A DNA stretch of 64,000 nt, taken from the NCBI GenBank assembly GCA_937891465.1, contig CALAHF010000097.1, positions 1 through 64,000 of the forward strand. The letters are read 5' to 3'. Position 1 is the first letter of the stretch, and each line of letters starts with the position of its first letter. Source of the stretch: an uncultured Verrucomicrobiales bacterium. GTDB lineage: Bacteria; Verrucomicrobiota; Verrucomicrobiia; Verrucomicrobiales; DEV007. Of this stretch, positions 43,731 through 51,983 are shown in pieces. Position numbers and translations under genes: made by a program. The notes beneath the pieces are model-generated. The model made no database searches. It was not told the origin of the DNA and saw only the letters and a list, made by a program, of their open reading frames with translations.

Positions 43731-43770
43731 CTCTGTGTTCTCCGTGTCTCTGTGCGACCTCCCGATCAAC
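43731..43770. repeat. Cassette inverted repeat B, right arm
   Basis: CTCTGTGTTCTCCGTGTCTC followed by TGTGCGACCTCCCGATCAAC; the last 20 bases are identical to those of arm A-right at 40301-40320. Confidence 0.87.
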
Positions 43771-43804
43771 CCCAGCCGCAACCCCCAACTTTGCGCATTT
43801 TCAC

Positions 43805-43845
43805 GAAACAACCCTGTTGATTCATCGAACAAACCCTGTTGATTC
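43805..43845. repeat. Tandem-palindrome repeat, copy 11
   Basis: Units GAAACAACCCTGTTGATTC and GAACAAACCCTGTTGATTC with spacer ATC, flanked by TTCAC and GTGAA. The TTG start of the squalene/phytoene synthase gene (43839) lies inside unit 2. Confidence 0.93.
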
Positions 43846-44684
43846 GTGAAATCACTTTTCGAATCACAAAAACGTCGGACGAAATCGTCGCTGATGCGGG
43901 GTCCAACCTCGCGTTTGCGCTTGCGGTTTTGCCGAAGGAAAAACGGCGGGACATGCAGATTTTTTACGCGTTCTGCCGGGTGGTCGATGATCTCGCGGAC
44001 GATCCCGGATATTCCGACGAAGATCGAAAGGCGGGATTCAATTCGTGGCGAGAACTCGTCGAAGGAAAAGGCGAACCGCTCGCGGGAGTAGAAACTGAAT
44101 TTTGTGAGATGGTCGTGAAACGCGATCTATCGCGCTCGATGTTGCTGGAAGTGATCAATGGCTGTGAATCGGATTTGGAGCCGCAAACGTTCACGACGTT
44201 CGAAGATTTGCGTCAATATTGCTTCCTCGTGGCAAGTGCAGTGGGACTTGTCAGCATCGAGCTTTTTGGATACACCCAGCCGGAAACGCGCACGTATGCC
44301 GAAAATTTGGGATACGCCCTCCAGTTGACGAACATTTTGCGCGATGTCGCCGAAGACGCAGGCGAAGGCCGAATTTATCTACCGGCTGAGGACTTGGAGC
44401 GATTTGGAGTAACTGCGGAAGGGATCCTCGCTTTCAAACCAGAAGCCGGTTTTCTCGATTTGATGAAATTCGAAGCGGCCCGAGCGGATGATTATTACGA
44501 AAAAGCCGTCGCAGCATTGCCGGAAGTCGATCGCCCCGCGATGCGATCCGCAGAACTGATGCGGGCAATTTACAGGCGGATTTTGGCCCGAATGCGGGCG
44601 GATAACTTTAACGTGTTTGAGAAACGATACCGGCTTTCCAAAGTGCGAATGCTGTGGGAATTTCTGATGCACAAATTTTCCTAA
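43839..44684 (+). CDS. Squalene/phytoene synthase family enzyme (HpnD-like)
   Basis: This 281-aa protein has the two Asp-rich motifs of head-to-head prenyl synthases, VVDDLADD and NILRDVAEDAGEGRIYLP, with YALQLTNIL between. It most resembles HpnD-like presqualene diphosphate synthases, but neither the partner genes nor a carotenoid cluster is present. Residues before ~25 (MIREITFRITKTSDEIV) are needed to reach the usual N-terminus SNLAFALAVLP. The only ATG/GTG/TTG start in frame after the upstream TGA (43818-43820) is the TTG at 43839, which is inside a palindromic repeat. The signal peptidase gene follows 32 bp later. Confidence 0.9.
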   Translation: MIREITFRITKTSDEIVADAGSNLAFALAVLPKEKRRDMQIFYAFCRVVDDLADDPGYSDEDRKAGFNSWRELVEGKGEPLAGVETEFCEMVVKRDLSRSMLLEVINGCESDLEPQTFTTFEDLRQYCFLVASAVGLVSIELFGYTQPETRTYAENLGYALQLTNILRDVAEDAGEGRIYLPAEDLERFGVTAEGILAFKPEAGFLDLMKFEAARADDYYEKAVAALPEVDRPAMRSAELMRAIYRRILARMRADNFNVFEKRYRLSKVRMLWEFLMHKFS

Positions 44685-44716
44685 AAACGGAACATACGCA
44701 CAATTTTCTTCACACC

Positions 44717-45886
44717 ATGGCGAAACAAAAAAATCAAAAGGGAGCTCCAGAAAAAAAGGAGAACCCGAATGCAAATGAGCCAATCACGCGAAAGCACGCG
44801 AAACGGGCAAAAATGCTGATGAAAGACGTGAAGCGCTTCCTGCGTTACAACAACGATTTGATCGCGGAACCGCAGCGCGAAAAAATTACCGAGTTGGAAT
44901 CGGATTTTCAAGACGCCTTCACCGGGAAAATCACCACCCAAAAGGAGCTCTCAGACTCGGCCGAAGCACTCACCAAAACCTGCGAGAAATCCGTGAAAGG
45001 CTACAAATCCTCCGCGATTCGCGAAAACGTGGAGTCCTTTTTTGTCGTGATCGTCATCGTGATGGCATTCCGGACCTATTTTGCGCAGCCGTTTAAAATT
45101 CCGACCGGCTCGATGCAGCCAACGCTAAATGGTGTGATTGCTTATCCTCAACAATCCCCGAATTGGGAGAAGCCGGGACTTTTCACCCAGATCAAAGACA
45201 AGGTTTGGTATGGCCGGAGTTACGTGAAAAAAGTGGCGAAAGAAGACACGCAGATAGGATCGCTCAAACAACGGCAATTTCTTCTGTTCTTCACTCAGAC
45301 AATGGTGAAAGACCCGAACGGAAAAACCCTTTTTACAATCCCAGGTACATCGGCACGAGTTACCCACTTAATGCAACCCGGCGGGAGTCGCGGCCGCTTT
45401 TTTTATCCGAAAGGATCGGTCATCGCACAGGGTTACATCGACACAGGCGATCAGGTTTTTGTGGATCGCTTTTCGTATCATTGGATCAAACCAAAGCGGG
45501 GTGACGTGTTTGTTTTCAACACTCGGGACATCGCCGGAATTCAGAATGGAGTCGATCCAAAAGAAGGCTCGCAGCATTATATCAAACGCCTCGTGGGCAC
45601 TCCCGGAAACGAATTGAAGTGGGATTCCCCAAACCTTTTTATCAATGGCGAAAAAGCGAAAGAGTTCGGAATGGCGCGGGTGATGTCTCTTGAAGGTGAA
45701 TATACGGTGGGCTACACGAGAAGCGGAGATCAAGATCTCGGCCCGAAAGAATACTGGGCGATGGGAGACAACAGCGCCAACAGTTCAGATTCTCGTGACT
45801 GGGGAATCGTCCCCGAACGCAATATCGTAGGGCGCGGCTTGTTCGTTTTTCTGCCGTTCGGGCATCATTTTGGGCCCATTCGGTAA
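44717..45886 (+). CDS. lepB: Signal peptidase I
   Basis: This 389-aa protein starts at ATG 44717. A ~100-residue charged, probably coiled N-terminus (KQKNQKGAPEKKENPNANEP) precedes a transmembrane segment (SFFVVIVIVMAF, ~107-118). The catalytic serine S132 is in KIPTGSMQPTL. The general-base lysine K290 is in HYIKRLVGTPG. The C-terminal box is YWAMGDNSANSSDSRDWG. It removes signal peptides from the many secreted proteins predicted here. The cytosolic N-terminal extension is unusually long. Confidence 0.95.
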   Translation: MAKQKNQKGAPEKKENPNANEPITRKHAKRAKMLMKDVKRFLRYNNDLIAEPQREKITELESDFQDAFTGKITTQKELSDSAEALTKTCEKSVKGYKSSAIRENVESFFVVIVIVMAFRTYFAQPFKIPTGSMQPTLNGVIAYPQQSPNWEKPGLFTQIKDKVWYGRSYVKKVAKEDTQIGSLKQRQFLLFFTQTMVKDPNGKTLFTIPGTSARVTHLMQPGGSRGRFFYPKGSVIAQGYIDTGDQVFVDRFSYHWIKPKRGDVFVFNTRDIAGIQNGVDPKEGSQHYIKRLVGTPGNELKWDSPNLFINGEKAKEFGMARVMSLEGEYTVGYTRSGDQDLGPKEYWAMGDNSANSSDSRDWGIVPERNIVGRGLFVFLPFGHHFGPIR

Positions 45887-45907
45887 TTGGTTTCGTAACT
45901 TGGTTGA

Positions 45908-46369
45908 ATGGAAACGGTTCGTTACAAACACGCTCGATTGTCGGCGCGATTTCCCGTCGCCTTTCGCTATTCGAAGAGTCACTACTGGATGGCTCAGGAC
46001 GAAAATGATCCTGATTTGTGGCGGGTCGGCTTCACGAAATTCGCCACTCGAATGCTCGGCGAACTGGTCGAAGCACGCTGGGAAACAGACAACGGTGTAG
46101 CCGTCGAGTCAGGCCAGCAACTTGGCTATGTCGAGGGATTCAAAGCGGCGAGCGATCTCTTTTGCGTGATGGACGGCGAATTTGAGGGTGGAAACCCGTT
46201 GCTCGAAGTCGATGCATGTCTCGTGCGAACGTCACCTTTCGAAGACGGATGGCTTTATGCCGTTCGCGGAAAACCCGAAGCCGAAAGCGTCGATGTTCAC
46301 GGCTACATCGAGTATCTGAATAAGCTGATCGAGAAGATGCAAACTCAACCGGAGTATGCGGATTCCTAA
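45908..46369 (+). CDS. Glycine cleavage H-protein-like lipoyl domain protein
   Basis: This 153-aa protein resembles GcvH: FRYSKSHYWMA at the start (H-protein-like Y-x-x-x-H-x-W), WRVGFTKFATRMLGELVEA, and the lipoyl-lysine region QQLGYVEGFKAASDLF, with K79 at the expected lipoylation position. No gcvT or gcvP genes are nearby. The C-terminus is divergent (SVDVHGYIEYLNKLIEKM). It may be a lipoylated scaffold or moonlighting H-protein-like carrier. It lies 21 bp after lepB, so it is probably in the same operon. Confidence 0.75.
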   Translation: METVRYKHARLSARFPVAFRYSKSHYWMAQDENDPDLWRVGFTKFATRMLGELVEARWETDNGVAVESGQQLGYVEGFKAASDLFCVMDGEFEGGNPLLEVDACLVRTSPFEDGWLYAVRGKPEAESVDVHGYIEYLNKLIEKMQTQPEYADS

Positions 46370-46389
46370 TTTTAGAAAACAATTTTCAC

Positions 46390-46430
46390 GAACCAATAGG
46401 GTTGGTTCATCAAACGTACCCTGTTGGTTC
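46390..46430. repeat. Tandem-palindrome repeat, copy 12
   Basis: Units GAACCAATAGGGTTGGTTC and AAACGTACCCTGTTGGTTC with spacer ATC, flanked by TTTTCAC and GTGAAAC. The extended inverted repeat is near-perfect. Confidence 0.93.
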
Positions 46431-46442
46431 GTGAAACGCTGC

Positions 46443-46601
46443 CATGGACCGCGACGATCCCTCGTCGCACAGTGGTTCGTGAAGACACCATATCCTCTAA
46501 CCCGCTCCTTCCCGGCAGGTGCTGATTTTTCAAAACAAAGCGTCGGGGTATTGCCATATTTTATCGGACCACGTTGCGACGAGGGATCATCGCGGTCCAT
46601 G
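46443..46601. repeat. 159-bp element bounded by 33-bp inverted repeats
   Basis: Arms 46443-46475 and 46569-46601 (starting CATGGACCGCGACGATCCCT) pair at 30 of 33 positions around a 93-bp centre that has no ORF of note. The RNA could fold into a long stem. It lies between copy 12 and the CobW gene and resembles a miniature inverted-repeat element. Confidence 0.75.
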
Positions 46602-46653
46602 CTCGCTCTTTTTCATTCTAAGATCTCAATTTTCACTACGTCGAACGCCTAAC

Positions 46654-47775
46654 ATGCCAACCTCCAAATATATCATGATCGGCGGTTTCCTGGGAGCCGG
46701 AAAAACGACAGTGATTCAACGATTTGCCCACTACCTTGCGGCCAAAAAGCACACCGTTGGTTTGATCACAAATGATCAGGGAGCGGGTTTGGTGGATTCT
46801 GCGATCGGGCGCTCAAATCAGTTTCCCGTCGAAGAAATTTCAGGCGGCTGTTTTTGCTGCCGATTTAATTCTCTGATCGATGCGGCTCGAAATTTAACAA
46901 AAGCGACGCGGCCTGATGTTTTTCTCGCTGAACCGGTGGGCAGTTGCACGGATTTGGTGGCGACGGTGAGTCTGCCGCTTCAGAAAATTTATGGCGATGA
47001 CTACACGGTTTCGCCACTAAGCGTGCTGATCGATCCGCTTCGGGCCCGTCAGGTTTTAGGGCTTTCAGATGATGGAAAGAAGTTTTCCAAGAACGTGACT
47101 TACATCTATCGAAAGCAGCTTGAGGAGGCTGAGTTCATCGTGATCAACAAGTTGGATTTACTGGATGATGATTCGCTTGGAACATTGCGTTCGGCGTTGG
47201 AGAAAGAATTTCCCGACGCTCGGATCTTTGAAATTTCGGCACGCGATGGCACTGGCTGCGAGGACTGGTTTGAGGCCGCTACCAGTTCCAAAATGAATGT
47301 GGGTCGCTTTTTGGACATCGATTATGATCGCTACGGCGAGGGCGAAGCGTTGCTCGGCTGGCTGAACATGACAGTGGCGATTGAAGACACGGATACTGAA
47401 TTTGACGGGAATAAACTTCTAAAATCGCTCGCCGGAACCCTCCGTAAAAAAATGACGGATGCCGATGCTGAAGTCGCCCACTTAAAAATGACGCTGACTC
47501 CGCTGGCTGACCCGATGGAAATCGGAGCGATCAATTTGGTTCGCGGAAATTCAGAACCTGAGCTTTCTCATCACTTAATCGATCCGCTGGACGACGGTGA
47601 GTTACTGCTGAATATCCGGGCAGAAACCGCGCCCGAAACTTTGGAGGGAGCCGCTACGGCAGCGATTGAGGCAGAATTAAAGACTGCTCTAGGGCTGACT
47701 TACAAAATCACACACACGGAGCACTTCCGCCCGGGAATGCCGACTCCGACTCACCGAATGACAGCGGACAGCTGA
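46654..47775 (+). CDS. CobW/COG0523-family metal-chaperone GTPase
   Basis: This 373-aa protein starts at ATG 46654 (MPTSKYIMIGGFLGAGKTTV). It has Walker A GGFLGAGKTT, the metal-binding CxCC motif GGCFCC, the NKxD guanine motif (VINKLDLLDD), and a hydrophilic C-terminal domain rich in acidic residues. COG0523 proteins deliver zinc, cobalt or nickel to client enzymes. An upstream in-frame start inside the 159-bp inverted-repeat element is rejected. It is convergent with the protein kinase gene, 1 bp apart. Confidence 0.9.
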   Translation: MPTSKYIMIGGFLGAGKTTVIQRFAHYLAAKKHTVGLITNDQGAGLVDSAIGRSNQFPVEEISGGCFCCRFNSLIDAARNLTKATRPDVFLAEPVGSCTDLVATVSLPLQKIYGDDYTVSPLSVLIDPLRARQVLGLSDDGKKFSKNVTYIYRKQLEEAEFIVINKLDLLDDDSLGTLRSALEKEFPDARIFEISARDGTGCEDWFEAATSSKMNVGRFLDIDYDRYGEGEALLGWLNMTVAIEDTDTEFDGNKLLKSLAGTLRKKMTDADAEVAHLKMTLTPLADPMEIGAINLVRGNSEPELSHHLIDPLDDGELLLNIRAETAPETLEGAATAAIEAELKTALGLTYKITHTEHFRPGMPTPTHRMTADS

Positions 47776-47776
47776 T

Positions 47777-49936
47777 TCACTCATCCATTTCGAGCAATTC
47801 CGAAATTTTGCTGTTGTAGGCCACCAAAATTGCTTCGGTTTCCGGCTTTTTCCGCACTTCAGCGGGGAGTGCGGCGACTCGGGAAATGGCTTCCTGCAAC
47901 ATGGAAATCGATCGAATCCGATCCGAATCCACCTTGGGATCCCAGCATAGGGCCGCATTCGAAAAGGCATCCGCAATCTGAAAGACAAGTTCGGGATCGT
48001 TCGAACGAGTGCGGAGTAGCCGCTCAAGCAATTTGATTTCCTCCAGGAAAAAGGGCAACGCTGCTTCCGGTTGTTTCTGCAATAATTGAATTTTTCCAAG
48101 TGCAGCGATCGCATGAACCGATGCAATATCGGCATTTCGGCGAGACATGGGCGCGCCATTCCGGACGGTTTCGGCAACGTTCAGCTGGCGTTGAAACAGA
48201 TCACCCGCTTCATCATAGTTCTTTAAGGCGATCTGCGTTTCGCCATAAGATTCGATGAGTGGCAGCAGGTCTCTACTCATTCCCAAGACACCGGTTGCCG
48301 GAGCAGTGGTGAGAGCCAAATCATACCACTCCAGCATTTTTTCGTATTCCTCTGCAGCGGTTTTGAAATCTTCCTGAGAAGCATGAAGCCTGCCCAAACC
48401 ACGGACGCATTCCGCCAGTTCACGGAGTGTAACAACTCCCAAAGGTAACTCAAAATTCACCGTTTCAGATCGTAATTCGAAAGCGTTTTGATAGCTGACT
48501 AATGCTTCATCAAGGTTTTCCCGTCTTTCTTCCAATTGCCCGATCACAAAGAGGTCACGTGACGCAAGCCATCTCAAATTATCGTCGTCTTTGTTGGTCT
48601 CGGCGAGCTTGAGTCGAATTCCGTAGGCATTGGTGAATTTCTCAATCGCTTCATCAATGTCATTTCTCTCCCACGCATTCCGTCCACGCATCGATGCGGT
48701 ATTTGCAGAAATTCGAAGCAATTTATCCGAGCTGCGACCTTCGGGAAGGTTTTCTAAATAAGCTTCTGAGTGGGTTGCAATATGATCATAGAGTTCTTCT
48801 GCGCCAGGACCGGATAACTCTTCATGGTTCAGCTTATTGGTGATAAAAAGCGCCAATTCTTCTGCTTGTTCAGCCTTTGCCTTCGATGCAATGGACGCCT
48901 CTTTGGCGCGCTTGGCCTGAAAAAAGGCAAAGCCGGAAGCCCACACCGCGATGACTAGGAGGATTCCAAAAAGGGCGTTCAATCGACGGGCACGCCTGAC
49001 CAGCACATTGCTATCGATCGTGCGCATGGTGTTCCAAACTTCCCGCATATCTGCTGGGCGCTTATTGGGATCCAATGACAAACACCGCTCGATCAATTCG
49101 CGACGCTCAGCTAAAAACGGAGCATCAGCTGGCCAGCTAATCTCTTCGACTGCTTCGCTCATCGTCGCAAGCCGATCACCATCGATTCGGTCGCGTCCTT
49201 CTGCATCAGCCAGGGTCGCTTCGATACTCGATTCGACCAACGTCGCCTCGGGATCAAAACTGTTTCGTTCGGCGTCGGCAAGTTCCTGAAGTCGCGGAAG
49301 CTTTCCGGTAACCAACTTGAAGGCCATCACGCCAAAACTATAAACATCCCAACGGAATCCTTTTCCGCCCGCAGAGTCCCGTGGATCGCGCAGTTGTTCC
49401 GGTGGAGCATACAACGGCGTTCCAACGGGTTCGAAGCCCTCCATGGCGAGGCCTCGACTTTGGCCGAAATCACAAATTTTTGTCCGGTAGGGAGTTTCGT
49501 CGGTGAGCAGAATATTACTCGGCTTCACATCGCAGTGAACGATTTGATGACGATGCAAGTAGGCCATCGCATCAGCAATTTCTTTCAGCAAGCGCCACGC
49601 CTCTCGATAATCCACGTGGCCACAAAGGCGCTCCAAAGTGCGAGTTTCCCATGATCCATCGGGATTCTGATCGGCGTGCAAACCCATCGCGTAATACGGC
49701 GGCTCACTCAATAAATCGAAATCGTGCAGGGTGACAATCCCGTTGTGCTCGGCCACGCTGGAAAGTTTTTCCAGCTCGCGCGACATCGTTGAAAGATCCA
49801 CCGCGCCGGGACGAAAAATCTTCAACGCTCGATCTGAAATCCCGCGATAAGTCGCCCGGAAGACACGACCGTAGGTTCCCTCCCCGAGTGGCGGGAGGTA
49901 AATATTGTAATCTTTTACGTCAAAGTCGTCGGCCAT
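47777..49936 (-). CDS. Membrane Ser/Thr protein kinase with TPR-like C-terminus
   Basis: This 719-aa protein has an N-terminal Hanks-type kinase domain: LGEGTYGRVF glycine loop, lysine K39 in ALKIF, catalytic HCDVKPSN (D136, with HCD in place of HRD), DFG at D156 and GTPLYAPPEQ. A transmembrane segment follows (~325-342, NALFGILLVIAVWASGFAFF). A long helical extracytoplasmic or TPR-like part (~400-719) has repeats such as LVSYQNAFELRSE and EQAEEYEK-like helices. It probably phosphorylates cytoplasmic targets and senses through the C-terminal part. The two neighbouring FHA-cyclases could be partners, since FHA domains bind phosphothreonine (inference). Confidence 0.93.
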   Translation of the reverse strand: MADDFDVKDYNIYLPPLGEGTYGRVFRATYRGISDRALKIFRPGAVDLSTMSRELEKLSSVAEHNGIVTLHDFDLLSEPPYYAMGLHADQNPDGSWETRTLERLCGHVDYREAWRLLKEIADAMAYLHRHQIVHCDVKPSNILLTDETPYRTKICDFGQSRGLAMEGFEPVGTPLYAPPEQLRDPRDSAGGKGFRWDVYSFGVMAFKLVTGKLPRLQELADAERNSFDPEATLVESSIEATLADAEGRDRIDGDRLATMSEAVEEISWPADAPFLAERRELIERCLSLDPNKRPADMREVWNTMRTIDSNVLVRRARRLNALFGILLVIAVWASGFAFFQAKRAKEASIASKAKAEQAEELALFITNKLNHEELSGPGAEELYDHIATHSEAYLENLPEGRSSDKLLRISANTASMRGRNAWERNDIDEAIEKFTNAYGIRLKLAETNKDDDNLRWLASRDLFVIGQLEERRENLDEALVSYQNAFELRSETVNFELPLGVVTLRELAECVRGLGRLHASQEDFKTAAEEYEKMLEWYDLALTTAPATGVLGMSRDLLPLIESYGETQIALKNYDEAGDLFQRQLNVAETVRNGAPMSRRNADIASVHAIAALGKIQLLQKQPEAALPFFLEEIKLLERLLRTRSNDPELVFQIADAFSNAALCWDPKVDSDRIRSISMLQEAISRVAALPAEVRKKPETEAILVAYNSKISELLEMDE

Positions 49937-49978
49937 GTGGCGTTAAAAAAATGGGTCGTGGGGTTCTTCTTTGGCCCC

Positions 49979-51910
49979 TTACTTACTCAAGCTCTTGATT
50001 TCCCCTCCCCATCCATCAGCAGGAGGATTTTTCTGAAATTTTAATGTTTTACGGATCAGCCATTGAGCTGCCTCGTCATCATGTGGGAGTGTTTTCAGTA
50101 AATCAAGACAGTCATTCCACTGACGTTTCACAAACACATCCAAGGCGCGCTCATACGTCGCCACATCTTCCTTTGAGGCGCCTGATCCTCCCAATTCTTT
50201 CGCCTGAACCAGTTCAAAAATCGGATAGCTCTCTTTAAATCCGGCCGGCTCAATATAGCAAAGTTTTCGCAAAAGCCGCCCTTCCCCTTCAATGCGATTA
50301 TCCTCCTCCATCCGGTCGCGAGTCTCGGCTGAAATCAAAATCGGCACCTTGAACTCTTTCGCAATTCGTTCGAGACGGGCTCCTAAATTTGCAACACTTC
50401 CAAACACACTGATATGCCATTGCTGACTGGGACCGGTTTTTCCAACAGCAAGGCGCCCCGTGCTGATTCCAAGACGAACTGACGGCATCAAGCGCCCGTG
50501 CTCGTCCTCGTATTCCACCCGATCAGCCAGATCACGAATAATTTTTTCGGCGGCCTCAACCGCAAAACGCGCATGAGCTCGCTTCGTTTTAACCCACTTC
50601 GGCCAGCCCCACAGCGCCAGCGCCCCGTCTCCCGCAAAATCAGTGATCACCCCTTCCTGTTCAAAAATCAGCCCTGTGATCATGCCGACGATTTCCTGGT
50701 TTTCGTCGAGACGATCCAGAATCTCCTCATCAGTTTTGGCCTTTTCCAACAGGCGCGAACTTCCTCGCCGATCCACAAACATGACCGTGCAGTCCACCAT
50801 CGCCGGATCAAATTCGCCTTCTCCCTCACGGCCCATCATATCTCGCAGCGCCGGCGAAAAATACGTCGACATCCGATCCTGAACGCGTTGTTCCCGACGA
50901 GCATGCAAGAGGCTGGCAGCTAGCGAGGCGATCAAACGTAAAAACGGAACAAACGATGCTGCTGCGGTCTCAGTCGCTTGACGAACAACGACATATTGGT
51001 ATACCGGACGTCCCGATTCATCGCGGTGAACTTCCGCTTTGTCATCCATCGCTGCCACCGGAATGATCGCAACCCAATCAATCTCCGCTCCCAAACTTCC
51101 CACCCGAAAGACCCGCTGGTCTTCCTTCGAATTCCAAACACGCACATCCTCTTTTATAGGTGACGAAATGCTCATTTGTGCCAGCAACGTCCGGCTTGGC
51201 CGAAAATCCGCCCGCGCCGTAGGATCCCGATTCAGCACCTCGTATTCAACCTCATCCCCGTTCTTTGAAACCGCGACATAACATGCCGAAACGCCCTTTT
51301 GCCCCGGCAACGCGTTTTCCAAAAACAGCGCCGCCCGTGAAAACAAATCTTCCTCATCTGACCAACCACTCAAAACCTGCTCAGGCAGTTCACGTTGAAG
51401 CAGTTTCAGCTGAAATCGCAGGCTGTATTCATCAAGTTGGGCCACGTCATCGTAATCAATGACCGCATTACTCGCAGGTAAAAACCCCGCGAGTTCCTGA
51501 TCCGAAAGCTCATCCAATTCTCCAAGCGCATTCTCCAATTCGTCGATCGATTTCAGCCAGAAAAACGAAGTCGCCCCCTGAATTCCGATGCAAAACGACT
51601 CTCCGGGCCGAACCCGATAAGGCTCGGTTAAAATCTCCCGATCTCTAGAAACACGGTTCGAATAGAGAGAATTAGGCTGAGAACGCCCAGGCAACGCAGG
51701 TAAACGCTCGACCATCAAATCGTCACCGTCTTTTATCGCCGAGAAATGATTTCGGCTCACCAAGCGGTCCTTCCAGGTAATCGTCAACAAATCGACCGAT
51801 TCCCCTTCCAAAGCCACGGGACGCCGACCAATACGAATCCGTCGCCCCTCTGAAACATCGAGGAACCCCAGATCTTCCCGGTCATCTTGATTCAAAGCCA
51901 CCAATATCAT
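49979..51910 (-). CDS. FHA-GAF-like adenylate/guanylate cyclase
   Basis: This 643-aa protein begins with an FHA-like domain (RRIRIGRRPVAL...LVSRNHFSAI, ~20-120). A GAF-like regulatory region follows (~190-345). A class III cyclase domain is at ~365-580: first metal aspartate in VMFVDRRGSSRL, second in DFAGDGALALWG, and SVFGSVANLGARLERI supplying the Asn and Arg. The residue at the usual substrate-lysine position is aspartate (ITDFAGD), and the usual Asp/Thr before VAN is serine, so nucleotide specificity is uncertain. The C-terminus is unassigned. It precedes the kinase gene on the same strand with a 42-bp gap. Confidence 0.88.
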   Translation of the reverse strand: MILVALNQDDREDLGFLDVSEGRRIRIGRRPVALEGESVDLLTITWKDRLVSRNHFSAIKDGDDLMVERLPALPGRSQPNSLYSNRVSRDREILTEPYRVRPGESFCIGIQGATSFFWLKSIDELENALGELDELSDQELAGFLPASNAVIDYDDVAQLDEYSLRFQLKLLQRELPEQVLSGWSDEEDLFSRAALFLENALPGQKGVSACYVAVSKNGDEVEYEVLNRDPTARADFRPSRTLLAQMSISSPIKEDVRVWNSKEDQRVFRVGSLGAEIDWVAIIPVAAMDDKAEVHRDESGRPVYQYVVVRQATETAAASFVPFLRLIASLAASLLHARREQRVQDRMSTYFSPALRDMMGREGEGEFDPAMVDCTVMFVDRRGSSRLLEKAKTDEEILDRLDENQEIVGMITGLIFEQEGVITDFAGDGALALWGWPKWVKTKRAHARFAVEAAEKIIRDLADRVEYEDEHGRLMPSVRLGISTGRLAVGKTGPSQQWHISVFGSVANLGARLERIAKEFKVPILISAETRDRMEEDNRIEGEGRLLRKLCYIEPAGFKESYPIFELVQAKELGGSGASKEDVATYERALDVFVKRQWNDCLDLLKTLPHDDEAAQWLIRKTLKFQKNPPADGWGGEIKSLSK

Positions 51911-51983
51911 CTTTTCGTGCCGTAGAATCCTTGAATCCAGCTAAATGGCAAGTTCCGGAAATAATACAAATGCGCCGATAGAT

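Noticed and set aside
43798-43852. Direct-repeat CRISPR-like array
   Set aside because: Copies are single or paired with fixed internal spacing and lack unique spacers, so they are dispersed palindromes, not CRISPR.
44101-44194. Minus-strand ORFs opposite the squalene synthase
   Set aside because: Shadow of the real gene; no start context or conserved motif.
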